Source: Sphagnum compactum
Taxonomy: Eukaryota > Bryophyta > Sphagnopsida > Sphagnales
Assembly: GCA_965153455.1 (NCBI GenBank)
Contig: OZ234499.1
Span: forward strand, 7,636,515-7,700,514
Reading direction: 5' to 3'
DNA: 64,000 bases
The number at the start of each line of letters is the position of its first letter. Positions within the stretch are counted from its first letter, which is position 1. Below the pieces are notes generated by a model, which saw only the letters and a program-made list of their open reading frames with translations, was not told where the DNA came from and did not search any database. Positions 40,261 to 53,968 of this stretch are shown here, in pieces. Made by a program: the position numbers and the translations under genes.

Positions 40261-42592
40261 CCAATTCCTGAAGCTCAGATTTGCCACTTTCCAAGCAGCC
40301 TTTAAATCCTTGTTGTCAACAAAAAAGTTGGGTCTCATTCTTCCTATTATTTTCAGCACAGGCTACTTTGTTCTTTGACTCGGTTCTTTTGTTATCATTT
40401 CTTCTGAGCTTGTGACCAGAAAAACTTGGCTACCCATTCTGGGTGAAACCATTATGTATTTGCATTTCTACATGAGTTGCTGCAAGACTAGCATTCACAT
40501 CATGGATGTACTTGAATAAGCATGACAAACTGATGTATGATGTGTGATGCACTTGGTTTCGGGGGATGGGGAAGAGAGGCAGCCCAAGTTGGAGAATCAA
40601 GTGGGTGACTTGTGAAGCCTGGACTTGTTTCTTATTTCATTTTAGCCAATTCGGGAATTTTGGAAGTTCCAGCAAGATCCTCAAGAAGTCGAGTGAGTCT
40701 GGCCAAAAGGTGGGGAACTTTCTGTGGGCTGTGATCATCTCCTTGCAATCGTAGCAAGCTCCAAATCAACCACAATTAGAAATCCTTCTTCAGGTGCACC
40801 ATCATTTTAACTTCCATCGCTGTGTACTCCTAGAGTTCTTCTCTCAACTGAATGGTCATGTTGTCCATGGAGCTTGTTGCTGCAAGGATCTTATCCCATG
40901 CTGTAATCACATGCTATTAGGACTAGCAATTGACAGTTCCATTTTCATCAATGCCACAATGCCACTACCATTTCTTTTGTGGCAAAAGCTTCTTCCCTAC
41001 ACCGAACTGACTTCTCTATGAAGTGGGCTCTATCTAGTCACAGCATGCAGAAGCTTGATCAGTTGACCACCCATCCAAGTAGTATTTCGCTTCAATCTTC
41101 GTGCCAGATCTTAAATGCTTGTATTGTCAAGTCATTAGATATGTATTTAAGTATTTTATATATTATCTTGTCAAAAGTGTGTATCTTTTAATTCAAGAAA
41201 TGTTGCTCTTAAAACACATGTATCTTATAGTGGTCCACGATATTAGCATTTGGTTTAAACCCTTCATTCCATGTGAAAAAGGAATTTTCCTTTTTGTGGG
41301 TACCATTCTGTGCTTCTTGATATGCAATCTATATTCAATTTCGGATACCTTTTGTTTTCAGTACCCCATTATTGTAAATTGATCATACCTATGTATACCA
41401 AACTCAGGCTTCGCCTTCCTTTGCACTACCAGGATGATCAATTAACAGATGACCGATTAAAATAAGGTCAAAATGTTAATATATTTACAAATTAAATGAT
41501 TTTTTAAAGGAAAGGTAATTAGTTACTGAACATTGGTACTCCATGATCATATACATTGTCAAATCATGAAATCATTTTCACTCCCATGAATTCTAAAATG
41601 TGAAATTTAATTGATCATTTCTATATCTACCAAATAATGTGTATTATTAAGGTATTCATAATGCACATGGGTATCTCTCAAAAGGATATGTGCTGAGGAA
41701 GGTATTGATTTGCTATCCAAGACAATGGTACCCATGTAGATCAGGGTATTATTATGCAATGATGCCCCCAATTTGTATCTGGCTGGTCATATTGGATATG
41801 TGTTCAAGTCAGGAATGTGATCAAGGCAATCTTTAAACCTTGAGAGGGAAATCTTTAATTTGAAATCAACTCATTTTGCTTGAGAAGGTGTCCTTGCACA
41901 ATCTTTTGTTTTGCAGGAACACAATATGAATCACTTTATTGTTTAGAAATGTATTTTGGTTAACAAAATTCCCAACTACTTCATGCATCATTCAATAGCA
42001 CAAAAACAACACTATGTGGGTTTAGTGGCTTTTTGAACATAGAATAACAAAAGTTGTTGGTTACCTTTCATATTATAGTCAAAAACACTATGTCGAAAAA
42101 TGGTGATTAGAATAATGAATGAAAGGTACATTATACAATCATGTCACTAGTAACCAACTCCTTGTCATATCCACAACAATGGTCACCCTAAACAACAGAT
42201 GCACCATACCAACTTTCTCTACGAGCAACAACACCTATGAGAGTTCCTTGAAAAGTCATTAAGTAATTAGTAATTACCACCAAAACCTAACCCTAAAATC
42301 CAATTTGATCTAGTATAACTAGCTTAATTTCAAAAGCTTGTTTCACTCTCCACACATATTATCATACCCCACAACAATCCCAATGATAAAAAAGCCAAGG
42401 ATAAATATGGTTCATTTTTTGTTTTCATCGAGTAAGATGGATGTCAGACATGTAAACACAATTTTGTGTTCATGGGAGGCAATCTATAGAATTGCCCCAA
42501 AAAAAAAATTCAGAATTTCATCTTGAAATTTTGCCTCCATCAGGTGAAAGTGTTAGTTTACCAAAAGAAAGTGATTTTTTTTTAAAAAAGTG
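40261..42592. other. Intergenic DNA, no gene seen
   Basis: Moderate to AT-rich DNA. Open frames at 40,566-40,754 and 40,794-41,382 have no recognisable motif. No RNA gene or intact element found. Confidence 0.5.
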
Positions 42593-43105
42593 TTAAGATC
42601 CCGACCCATATGTAAAGGCTTCAATGGGAATTGACTTGACAGTGGCATCGTGTTTCTTGTTGTATGTCTTGAAATGAATTAAGCCAGATGGTGGATCATC
42701 CAACCAAACCTCATGAAATGGAACGGAGAGGAAAAGGTCTTTGTTGAGAGCAGATTTCATTTTCCATCCCTTGAGATCCACAATTTTGTTTTTCTCAATC
42801 TTCCCTGACATTGATTTCTTGTAGACAACCACTTCTTTGGCAATTACAAATTCATGTTCTATATTTGCTTTTTGATGAACCCACCAGACACCCAAGCTCT
42901 CAACAAATCCAAACTCATCAACATATTGGAATGGAAACAAACCAGCAGGAAACCCAAATTTCTCAAACATCTCTAAAAGCTTTGGAAGTGCTTCACTCCC
43001 TTTAGTAACAACTTCTGCTTCATTGTGCACTGCTGCCGCTGTTGCCTGTGAAGCTCCTTCTGGCTGTGAAGCTCCTTCAGCCATGATAATAGTTTCTCGT
43101 GTCAA
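42593..43105 (-). CDS. DUF538 family protein, single exon
   Basis: The 170-residue product carries the DUF538 pattern: LLEMFEKFGFPAGLFPFQYV near the start, GFVESLGVWWVHQKANIEHE, YKKSMSGKIEKNKIVDLKGW, then FHEVWLDDPPSGLIHFKTYN and SIPIEAF at the end. DUF538 proteins are small, plant-wide, stress-associated proteins with a beta-barrel-like fold and no settled biochemical role. The first ATG is at 43,105; a second in-frame ATG at 43,084 (MAEGASQPEG) has the more typical start. There is no clear signal peptide from either start, whereas many seed-plant members have one. The first 35 residues hold a small imperfect GASQ repeat. No intron is needed. Neighbouring DNA shows no partner gene. Confidence 0.88.
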   Translation of the reverse strand: MTRETIIMAEGASQPEGASQATAAAVHNEAEVVTKGSEALPKLLEMFEKFGFPAGLFPFQYVDEFGFVESLGVWWVHQKANIEHEFVIAKEVVVYKKSMSGKIEKNKIVDLKGWKMKSALNKDLFLSVPFHEVWLDDPPSGLIHFKTYNKKHDATVKSIPIEAFTYGSGS

Positions 43106-43734
43106 GGTTCAAGCTCAATGTACACTAAATAATTGAAATCCAAAAGTTTGCAAAAGGGAATTTTGTGAATACCCTAAATTTCTGACACTTCTGCACAATG
43201 AAAACTTTTGGGGGTTGCCCCAGATGGAATTGGGAGCTACAATGGAGTGAAAAAAACTAAACTAAGGCATATAGGCAAGAGAGAGATGGGTTCTATGGCT
43301 TTTGTAAAACTGGATGCGCTATCAAATGCAGACTTTAAAAATGTTTCAACTTTCAACAGCTGATCATAGTGAAGTCAAGAGAAAACCCAAAACATTCATA
43401 CATTGATCTAATAGTCTTTTTACTACCCAAATGAGTAAATGTCTCTCCAGACAAATAGACTGCTTTGAAGTGGAAGGGTGCCAAGAGGTGAAGAGTTGCT
43501 AATAAGCCCAAAAGGTTTTTTGGGGGTTTCTTGTATCAACTATCAACATTTTCACATGAATGGGTTTAGTTAGGTTCATGAGATTGTCAAATGGCTCTCC
43601 ATTGGTCAAAATTATTGAACCAAAGAGTTGCTTTCTTACAATCCACAAATGATGAATGCATAGATACACAAGTGATTCATCATTAGTGAAACCAACATTA
43701 AAAAATTTCTAATATTGGCAGGTATTTAGGTGTA

Positions 43735-43765
43735 GGGTAATAATGCGCGCAGCCAAGGGCATTAC
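43735..43765. repeat. Half copy of the hairpin MITE family
   Basis: GGGTAATAATGCGCGCAGCC followed by AAGGGCATTAC matches one arm of the hairpin elements at 24,644 and 31,115. The inverted partner arm is not recognisable. Confidence 0.4.
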
Positions 43766-43769
43766 ACAC

Positions 43770-45200
43770 TGTAAAAATTGACGGATTTTTTTTAATTTCT
43801 TACTTTTTTTTCTCATGATACCCAGCAGGCACCCACCGGATATCAACACCTCAATCTTGAAAATTCATCCAAATGAAGTGCAAGAAAAATGCAATAGTTA
43901 GCATGATGATGCTCTTCCATATGTCACAGGTATAGGTGCTAGCCCTACATCCTTGTAAGAGTTTGGATTTTAACCTGGTTTTTGTTCCCAATTTTGTGAG
44001 GTAGGTGGATTGGCAAGGAAGACTTATCTTGTATCTTGCATAACTTAGTCCACAATGAAGCACCCACCAATGCACCAGTTGACTGTTCTATTCATTGGAT
44101 GGGTTGCATTTTTTCATCAAGGTCCTGATTTTTTGGCTTGACCCTATTTTTTTATTTTTTTTTTTTTTCCTAGTTGTTGTTTTTGAACTCTGACCTCACA
44201 TAACCCTTGGTTTCAAAATTCAAAATACTACCCTCCACTTTCACCCTACCCACCAACTAACCTCCCATGTACCTTTCTACTTATTATATTCAACCCCTTC
44301 CCACTTTCGTACCCACCCACTGACATACCTACTTACTTGCACAACCACCCTCCTAGTTACCTAGCACTTATGCAATATTGACGTGGAAAATATTGCAAAA
44401 ACATGTCAACATTTATTTTACTCACATTCAAGCCCTAAATGAAGATGAAGTTCCAGCTTTACATGCAAATATTACATTTTGTGAAATATCCTTAGGATTT
44501 TTGGGCTTTCCACATGGGTTTGAATTATTGGGAGGTAACATCATGTTCAAGATGAACTCCCAAGTTGTGAATCGACAATGTTAGAGTTACCCTAAACCAT
44601 ACAAGGCTACCAACATTCCTTACTAAACAACATCACCTTGTTAAGGGCATTGGATTTGGCTATGATTGGGCCAATTGACTTGGTCACTTTGGAATGGTTG
44701 TGTCAAGGACTTTCATAAGTTGGCACTAACCAAGGATTTTCAAACTTTAAGTCAGGACTTTTTTGCAAGTTAATTCGTGTTTTGCAATATTTGCAAAAAA
44801 CATATATGTGCCCCATGTGTGTACTTGTTGGAGAATGTTTCACCCCTAGGAGGATCTCATCCAATTGTTTTGTGGGATGGCAACAAATCAAAGCTTAGAT
44901 TGGCAAGATAGTGCAAATGGATGCCACAACAATTGGTTCACAAACCCATTGGTTTAGGTGGTGGTGGACTAACCTAGCACCCCAAAAGTGATTCAATGAA
45001 CATATCAAGTCATCCTTAAGTCACCCACATGTTTGTTGGATGACATAAAAAATTTAGGACGACATTCATGTGTGATTCATCATGATGACCTACCACCTTT
45101 GGCTATGGTCAAAGGTTGGCCTTTCATAAAATAACCTTACTTACATTTTTGAATTTTTGATGTTTCATGCATTTTGAAATGGAGGCCCATGGATGATTTG
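43770..45200. other. AT-rich intergenic DNA
   Basis: T-rich runs near 44,140-44,170 and CCACCC-rich text near 44,220-44,350. No gene recognised. The right part may hold the lost gag/protease region of the gypsy relic that follows. Confidence 0.45.
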
Positions 45201-45859
45201 GGACTCCAATTCATTTAGTATGGAAATTTCAATGTGGATGAAAAGGAACATGCTATGGGCTTCCAAATTGCCACCAATATCATGTTAAACATTTTAGGAG
45301 GAGCCCATAGGTGGATTTTGGAGCAATTTATGGATTTTAATTGCTTCACATGGGTTTTAAGTTTGGCCATGTCAAAACAAAGGCGTTTTGTTGAATCACA
45401 CCCACCCATCCCATTCTTCATAGATGGCACCTTTGGCTAGGATTACCATGTCAAGCAAGGTTGGGGTGATTTTATGACAAATCAAATTGTACGTCCTTGG
45501 CAATTATGAGATCAAGGACACCAAGGGGGATTTTGTGGGTGTTGGAAAGGATGTTGATGATATGGGGGCGCTAAGAAAATGTGGCACCTTCCCACATTCT
45601 ACATAATAATCACAACCTATGCCCTCAACCTTGAGTACTAGGGTTGTTTTGTCATCCCAACCCAAAGTGCAAATGATTGTGAAAACATGGGAACCAAAAA
45701 TTTGTCCAATGATTATAAAAGGTGAAGTGTAAGCAATTCAATGTTATTATAGAATTACACTATATGTTTTGTCTTCAACTTGAAAGAATTAGTCCATTTG
45801 AAAAGACTAGAGGTTGGAATCATATAAGGATTATAATCTTATTTTCCAATGGCCTTATG

Positions 45860-46860
45860 AGCTTAGTGAGGTAGAAAGAAGCATAGTTTAAGCTTAAACA
45901 ACAAATTTGTTGGATGTTGGTTTGGTGGAATTACCCAAGGGTGAATATGTTTCAACAATAGTTATATTAACTAAAAAGGACATTTTTGGCAATTAGACTA
46001 AATGATGCAAGTGTGGGGATCATTGTTCAATGAAAGATGGACCTGTTTGGATAAATATGTCATGCCCCTATCAAAAGAGATCTTTGATGCCTTTTGACAA
46101 TCCAAGGTTTTCAATATCTTAAATTTATGGTCTAGTTACCATAAATTGCCATTGAAGGAAGGTGACAAGATCAAGATGGTTTTTTAGGGGATAAATCCTT
46201 ATGGGTAGGATTATTTATACCAATGGCATTTCTTGCCATTTTGTTTGAAAAATGCCCCTACGAAATTTCAAAGAATTATATCAAATGTTGGCAAACATTG
46301 GTTTTACCAAATGTTAAATCAATGACATCATTGTTTTTAACCTAATTCCCAAAATCACATGCAACATTTGCAACATGTGTTTGATTATTATATGCCACCT
46401 TTAAAGTACATACACTTAGAAGGCAATTCCCTTTTATAAGGGTGGAAAAATATATGACTATGGATTATGCCCCACCCAAAACAATGTGAAGGCTTTGTGC
46501 GGCATGTTCATAAAGAGTTGAGTCATTTTGGGGTTTAATAAACCTATAGTTTGTTATAGGCACAATATTAATGGTGTGGGATGCAATTACATGTTCAACA
46601 ATTTGTTTATTGATGTGTGGTGTGTGACCAAGTGTGGGCATCATTCAATGCACCTACACCTCATTTGCAACCATTGCCCATCATGGGACTTCAGTATCGA
46701 TGGAGGTTGAATTTTGCCAGTCCATTGAATTTGATAGTGCAACATAACTGATATGTTTTGGTTATGATGAAGCATTTCTTGACATGGTTAAAATTGGTGC
46801 CATAGTCAAATTGTAACAATGAAGGTGCTGCACATGCATTTTTAACAAAATGTTTAGTAA
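45860..46860 (+). mobile_element. Decayed Ty3/gypsy retrotransposon: RT and integrase pieces
   Basis: Reading the + strand through stops and frameshifts gives ordered gypsy pol pieces: LLDVGLVELPKGEYVSTIVI and LTKKDIFGN (about 45,905-46,000); a reverse-transcriptase block of the form VFSI-DL-SGYHKLPLKEGDK (about 46,110-46,180) followed by YQWHFLPF-LKNAP-FQRI; INDIIVFN near the usual catalytic DD position (about 46,320), with the YIDD first position changed; then the pre-integrase link APTPHLQPLPIMGLQYRWRL with NFASPL (about 46,645-46,730) and an integrase-core remnant ending NNEGAAHAFL (to about 46,845). At least ten stops or frame changes show it is dead. The linker type is one I associate with gypsy elements of mosses, lycophytes and ferns. 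LTRs were not identified. Degenerate DNA from about 45,200 to 47,350 probably belongs to the same insertion. Confidence 0.75.
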
Positions 46861-47803
46861 GTTTTTGTCATGTGTTGTGTGTGTGTTGACAATGATGGTT
46901 ATAAACATCAACTTAGGAATGACAACAACTCTCAAGAAATTTTATGTTGGTTACATGTTTACATCTTAATTATTATTGGCAGAGTAGGGTAAATTAGCTT
47001 GAAATTAGTTCCAATGTGAATGCATTTCAAGATATTTAATGTATGGGATATAATTCCAAGTTGTGTGATTTCAAATCACTTTTGGTGATTGGAAATTCTA
47101 GAACATTTTTTTTAATTGCAAGTTTTATGTGTATTATGCAAGTTTCTATTGCATTTAATTTGTGTGATTTACATTGTGTTTTCTAGGCTTGGATCTTATA
47201 TTGTTGTAGTCAAGTCTTTTGGTTTGGATATGTTGTACCATTCAAGGTGTTTATGTGTTATGTGTTGTATGTGTGTTGACAACAATGGTTGTAAGTGCCA
47301 ACATAGGAATGCACAACACCCTAATTGGGTCTCTATCAACATTTACCATGTCTAACATACTATGTTAATTGTTGCCCCATCCCCACCCTTAGACACCCAT
47401 AAACATGAAAATGTGGAGAGTATAAAATGAAAAACTATTTGAATATCATCACTTTAGCAGACCATTGTGGTTGGTTAATAAAGAATAATAATTATTTTTA
47501 CATGCCTTCTTGGAAGGCATTGTAACTTATGCACATTTATTAGCCTAAACTGAATTTCACATTATTTGATTGTTATATTTTTTTTAAATATAAATATTTA
47601 CATGTCTTTTTATTATTGTTGGTGGACATATTCTAAAAACATCTCCATCGTTGTTGGTAAACTACTTGTAAATGACAATTTGTCATGAATACTATGTTGG
47701 TGTTTTTATGTATCCCCCCCCCCCATAACTCCAAACTTTAAAAGGCTAATAAGCCTCTACATTTTTATTTTCTTTTGCATGTTAATTCTTTGCACTATAC
47801 TAA

Positions 47804-48680
47804 GGGCCACTTTAGACAAGGGTCCAAAGAGCAAGGTCCGATGAAATTGAACATTGCTATTGGTCAAGAACTTTAAATTAGTCCCAAGGCCTTTAAACAA
47901 AGGTCCAAGACCAAGACAAATCAAATTGTGATTTAGCTTACATAACATCATTTCAGAAGGAAAACCAATTGGTTTAGACCCCAAAAAAAAGCTTAAAGGA
48001 GAATTCATGGTTTGGATAACCAAAGTGTAAAATAAGGTTCAAGGTTATTCATTTCTTTGTTTTTAAAAATCTTTTCCACTATTTTTTTACCCTTGCTACT
48101 CAATTTTTGTGAACATCGAAAACATGCTATGGATTGAAAACATTGTTGAAAGCACATCAACTCCCCCATTTTTTTATCGATTCTAGAATTGACATGGCTG
48201 GTTTTATGAATCCTCACAAGGTGATTGCTAGAAGGAATGCATTTTCAGCCTTTCCAAGTTTATGAAATGGAGTTGAATTGGAGGGCAGGGTAGAAAATGA
48301 AAAATTGAAGTGTGAATCTTCACAAGTGGAAGGGGATTTGGATTTACAAGAGATCCTTAAACTTATTCCAATTCAAACAAGTGAACACAAAAAAAAAGAC
48401 AATGAAGATGAAAATGTTGGAAAGAAAATCCATTGTGTGTAATAAAAGTTTTTTTTTTAAAGCATGAAAAAAGGAAGAAAATGGGAGAAAAGACCAAAGG
48501 TTAATTTAATCCTCACACATGTCAATCACAAATTTTTGATATTGAACCTCCTTTAGACACCCTCATTGTATTATAAAAAAAAATGTTTTTTTAATGTGAA
48601 GAAGGGTCCAATTCAAGGTTTAATTTGGTTCAAATTAGTCCCTAGGCTTTTGTTCCATGGACCTTAGTCTAAAGTCACCT
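47804..48680. mobile_element. 877-bp TIR element with TAA target duplication
   Basis: The left end GGGCCACTTTAGACAAGGGT and inverted right end AGGTGACTTTAGACTAAGGT agree at about 17 of 22 positions. TAA flanks both ends (47,801-47,803 and 48,681-48,683). 'AAGGTCC'-type words recur inside each end. This fits a non-autonomous PIF/Harbinger-like element. Interior open frames (47,757-48,217, -) have no recognisable motif. It lies next to a Harbinger transposase relic, which may belong to a larger related element. Confidence 0.65.
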
Positions 48681-49169
48681 TAAAAATAGGCCCACCAAGT
48701 AAATTTGTTGACATCAAGCACCCATGTAGAACTTCATGGAGTCATTGAATGGTGTCATTAGTTTTTCTAGAAATGGTCCAATAAAACAAAAATAAAGGGG
48801 AAAACCTTCAAATGAAGTTGAACATGGAATTGAACACGATTTCTCTAGTTCCAACAAAGACAATTGAACAACACCATGATGATGTTTTTGATAACTGCCT
48901 AAAGACAATAAGATAAACACATGCATGGAAAATATTTTCTAGATATGTGAGAACAAATGCAAAATTGAATGAATTAAAGTTCATGTTTTTATTCAATGCG
49001 ATTAATGACAACAACATTGTTGTTTATCATAGCCTACAAATGGTCTATCAAATCATTCTTCATATTAGAATGGGTACTTAGATCCTTTATGTGATATGTT
49101 TCTTTTCCATGTTGTTCAAACATCAACATGTGCTTCATGTGAATGGTCTATGGATAAAAACAAACATCT

Positions 49170-50130
49170 AGGTCTAAATCAAGTTCATTTTATATTTATC
49201 ATGTTGTGCAAAATTATTCACAAATAGATGATATCTCTAATGACCTATCTATCCCAAAGTCTAGAGGGATTCTAAATGATTGCCCAACAAGATTACAAGA
49301 TTTCAAAACAACATTAAACATCTTTTTTGTAAGCTTCTTATTGTTTTGCAAAATGACACCTCTTTTTTCCTTGAGGTAGATGAATGGTTGTGGCAAATAT
49401 GTTCCATCTAAAATAAATGTCCTCCATTAGCAAGTTGTATCAAAGGTGTTCAACACCATTACCTTGAATTTAAACTCATTGCTTACACTAGATAGGAAGT
49501 TAGCAGCAAGGGGCTTCTATCCAAAACATTTAAATCATTGTTACCACTTGGCAATCCAAAAAAACAATGCCAAATCCATAAACTTTTGTCAACAATGGCT
49601 TCAAGATTATGGAATTCTTAAAAATCTTTGTTATTGAATTGACCTTTCCAAGTTGTAGGATAGTTCTCCCATTTGTAATGTGTACAATCTAAAGAAACAA
49701 ACATGTGAAGAAACCCCTTGGCAACATTAATAACAAATTAATGGTGAGAATTAGCCTTTATTGGATGTTTGAGGTATTGATCCTTAAAGACCTCACAAAT
49801 TGCACATCTAAATTTCTTCAATGACAACATGGAAGTGCGTTTTCCAAGTTGAAAATATTCATCACAAGCATTTGCAACACAATCATAAACCATTATGTGA
49901 ATTGTTATAATGCACTTATGAAGTGGCAATAGGCCCATTCAATTGCAAAGCATCAATGTTTTGTGAGAAGAAAGAGTCATAGCAATAACCAATTCCATAA
50001 GCATAAAAACAAACTTTGTCACATGTGGTATTGCCTTTTAGACAACTTGTCATTGTAGACAAATGACTACACATAGCAATCATGCCAAAGTCTTTCCTTT
50101 TCAACCTTTCTATCCTTTTCAATGTGTGTT
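49170..50130 (-). pseudogene. PIF/Harbinger transposase relic
   Basis: The - strand reads, with stops and shifts: MVYDCVANACDEYFQLGKRT, FRCAICEVFKDQYLKHPIKA, VAKGFLHMFVSLDCTHYKWE, NYPTTWKGQF, DKSLWIWHCFFGLPSGNNDL, NVLDRSPL, then degraded KKDV--CFEIL--CWAII and IILHNM. This is the order of the PIF/Harbinger DDE domain: 'GFPGMLGSIDC.HW.WKNCP..WKG' with the first Asp, 'LWIWH.FFG..GS.NDINVLDRSP' with the second Asp, and the 'RK.VERAFG.LQ..W.II' block where the third acidic residue should be but is lost here. Several in-frame stops make it non-functional. The second Harbinger gene (Myb/SANT-like) was not found. Confidence 0.8.
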
Positions 50131-50139
50131 TTACAACCT

Positions 50140-53100
50140 ATTTGAGACCCACCATGGTGGACGCACACATCATTCTTGACCTAAAACTATAGTAATAACA
50201 TTTCAGCAAAAGTGTCATCTTCATTGAATCATCTTCTTTCAATTCAACTTGTAATCCCCTAGCTATTGTTTTTTTTGTTCATAAACATGGAACTTCACAA
50301 ATGATGAACAAATAAACACTTGCAACTTCACAAACAAGACAAAATGATTAAGATGGGTGTGTTTAAAGTTTCAAAGTTTACATTTCACATGGGTGTGATC
50401 AAGATCAAAAAATAAGAAAATGATTATAAGCATGGGAAGATGTGAAATAGTTGTGCACAAGAGGCATGAAAGAGATGATGATGGTGGCCAATAGTGGTAG
50501 TTGAAAGTTATGAACAATGGAATACAAATCAAGTTAGAGTGCAATCCAACAACTTTGCACATCAAACTAGCCATTATATTTAAAGTATCGTTTTACAAAA
50601 TGGGTGAATGGTGGACACACTCTAAGTTGACCTATGTAATGAAATACTTGAAATTAAAATAAAATGTGGTAATGGAAACCATAGACTATTTGTTCAAATC
50701 CACTTTGGGGACACATTAAAAAATTAATTTCAATGCCCAAGTTTCAAAACATAATCCTTTCACTTCATAAGCAAATTTCACATAATTGTCATGTCATTTT
50801 TATTGTTTTTTAATATTTTGGACTAAAGTTTGTAAAATGTTGATTCCTTCATCATTTGTAGCCATTAAAAAAAGAAGCCATGAACACATATTTTTCAAAT
50901 TTTCATTACATTCATTATGTTCAAATGTTTAAATAGTGAGCACTCTGCACAAACATTAAAACATACCCTAAAACCATTGTGATATTTAGAATTCAAATAT
51001 ATTTTATGTGTGGATATTTTTTTAGAGATTTTGCTTTTAGATTAATACATTCAAATATGAATGTCAACCTTTTTATTATTGGTGAAGCTTTGCCAAAAAA
51101 TGATCTTTAAAATAAAAACTTTAAATGTAAAATGATTTTGGAGGGTTTCAACCAATGTTGACAAGTTCTTGAGTTTTAGTAGGTTCAAGTCAAGTTATAA
51201 GGTTAGGTTCTAAGGTTTTCAAATTGGAGGAACTGAAGGTTTTAGAAAGCCAAAAAGTTTGTTTCAAGATTGAATCAGAAGTTCCATAAAATTAAAAAAA
51301 TTAAAATTGGGACTAAAGATTCCTTTTGAAATCAAGAATTCAACACTAGGTTCAACTTTCAATAACTAAGAAGGTTTTTTTTCTCAATTTTGTTAAGTAG
51401 ATCGACTAGAGATAATCCACAATAGGAATGAACCAAATTTGGTTAAAAGTGAGAGTTGAGCAACTAAAGTAGGTTTTTTTTTAGAATTCATCTTAGTACT
51501 AATGACCAATAAGAACTCACTATCTAATGTGGCATCATGTGATTTTTTTCTTCAAAATGTGGCCATTTTACCATTTTTTTTTTTCAAAAAAGGCAAGCTT
51601 ATGTACAATTTGCATTGGGTTTTTTTGTCACCATTTTTTTTTGGAACAAACATTGGCTAGAACTTAGAAGTGAGAAAAAATAGTAAAAATCATGAGAATT
51701 CTAGATTCGGTTTTCAATGTAGTCATAAATATAGAAAGTTGATTCAAAATTTGTACTTCATATTTGGTTTATAACGGGTAAATATTCCAAGGATCATTGC
51801 CATTTTCCTATGTCTTCCTTCATATGATTGCCATTTAGTCTACATTAAAAATTTCCTAAAAGAAACGTTGAGTTTGGACTTGTGTCATTTCTTCCTGTAT
51901 TTCCATATCCTTTTTTGTACCACTAGTGCTTCCATTAAGGAACAACTGGTGATGAAACACCTCTACCTTAGCACCAATAGTTCTTTTAAGAATTTTTGTT
52001 TATAACCAAAGGGTTTATCATCCACAAGAAGATGTAGAAAAAGTGTCAATCATCCCTAGGAAGCTTTAGCCAAACATGGTTATAAACCATATATAAATTA
52101 CAAATTTGTAATCATCCTTTTATATTTTGGCTACACATTGAAAGCCAAGTATAGAAATCTTGCAAATTTTAATTTTTCTTCTCACTTGTGGCAATTGAAA
52201 ACCTCCAAAACCTTTTTTTTTAAATTTTTAATTTCACTTTTTGGCAAATTTTCACCATGTGGCTTTTTGGTGTTAACATGTACAACTCGGTTTTGCAAGA
52301 GAAATGGCTATGTAAAAGAGAACTTGTTGTTCCTTCCAAACCAGCAACAGTCGAAAATTGAAATAGGAAACGTTCCAGCTTTTTTTTTTGTGCTGGCTAT
52401 ATATAGCCAAAAAGCTACATTCAAACTTTTAAGTGCTAAAATCAAGTGCAGTTTGATATTCTCAATAGCCAACATTCATCAAAATTCGAGAAAAAACACC
52501 AGATTTCTACAGATGGTTCAAGTATGTAGCCAAAAATATAGAAGGATGTCTAAAATTTTTACTTTCATATTTTTAGCTTATAGCCAAATTTGCCTAATTT
52601 TTCCTGTGAATCATCACCATTTTGGCTACATCATCAAATTGACCCCCAAAAAAAAAAACGCTGAAATGTTCATCCAAATAAATGGGAGACCAAATGTGAA
52701 CTCGGCACAGTTCCCTGGTCTCCCTGTGAGGAGCAGGGCTAATAAATTTCCTTCCATTCGCTTACATCACATTTTCATCGTTGCTTTTGATCCACATACC
52801 TGACACGTGCTTTTAACATTGAAACACGTGTTTTTTTCACCAACCAATACCGTCTTCGATCATTAAACACGTTCAAGATGACTAATGGATTCATTTGAGA
52901 CTGGCGTGGAAAATCATTCATTAGGGTTTGTGGTATAGGAGAAGGGCCTTCAGTGATTTGAGATCTGTGCCCAAGGCCGGTAGGCCAAGGGAACATGTCA
53001 AAAAGCATGGAAGGGCCTGTACTCAGATCCTTTTCCTAAGTAAAGCAGAGCTGGGATTTTTTCACTTTTTAGAAATAGTAACAGGTTGGGTGGCACCTTC

Positions 53101-53740
53101 CGCTGGTCAAAAGATCCTAGTGCTGGCCGGTACCTTCCACCCCAAAAGATCCCGCTTGCTGAAAACAGATTTCTTCATGCAGGTAAGGGAGCTGAAAATA
53201 CAAAGGAAAAATCCAGGCTGTGCTGTAGGTTTCTGCGCAATACAATACGGATCTACCTACTCCTAGGTATTTGTAGGTACCTAGTTGTTTGCTAAAGCTC
53301 CCTAATCCTGATCTTGGCGTGCCACAAAGTCCACAATTGGGATTTTATTTCATTTTTAAATAAAATTTGGGCAGATGCTTGTGCAAGAGATTTCTTTTCC
53401 AGGATTAAGAAAGGGAAAGAAAAACACAAAAAATATAGGAGAAGGTTCTGGATATAGGGCCTTCTGGATTTGAGGTCTGGTCTTGAGGCTGGTAACCCCC
53501 CCAGAGGAGGGGTCGATCTTGATGCATTCACATTCCAGGTACTTAGAACTGAACAAGAAAAAGAAAGAAGAAGAAGAAGAAGGAACTGAATTTCTTTGGG
53601 TCACTTCAATTTGGTTTCTTCTTTCTCCTGTAACCCTAACTTGGCCCTGCAAAAGAATATTGGAAGAAGGAAAGTCAAAACATGTGGGGTTGGGCTCAGC
53701 AAAATGGTTTTGGCCCAGCATTTTTCCACATGATGATGGT
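50140..53740. other. AT-rich intergenic DNA
   Basis: No gene recognised. A 221-codon open frame at 52,138-52,803 has a Phe/Lys/Ser/Asn-rich, homopolymer-driven composition and no motif. A 20-nt (GATT)n run lies at about 53,778-53,800. Confidence 0.45.
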
Positions 53741-53744
53741 GACT

Positions 53745-53968
53745 AGTAAAAGGCATAGCAGAGCATAACACCTGCTGTTGATTGATTGATTGATTGATTG
53801 GTTAGATAGTTTGATTGGTCAATGTGGGTTGCTACTAGTAGTCTCCCACCTGTTTGCTGTCCCAGTTTTAGTTTTATGTGTGGGGTTGGAAAAGAAAAGT
53901 AAATAACTAATCTTGGATGTGAGAAATATTTTTGCAAGGTCACATACTCAGCACTCTGGTGGAGCTGA
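53745..53968 (-). mobile_element. Partial inverted copy of the 357-bp MITE
   Basis: The - strand matches the left half of the element at 39,901, sharing 'GAGTATGTGACCTTGCAAA'-like text, 'ATATTTCTCACATCCAAGAT', 'CCCCACACATAAAA' and 'GGACAGCAAACAGG'-like blocks. The outermost terminal bases and the far half are missing or diverged, and a (GATT)n run has expanded inside it. Confidence 0.7.
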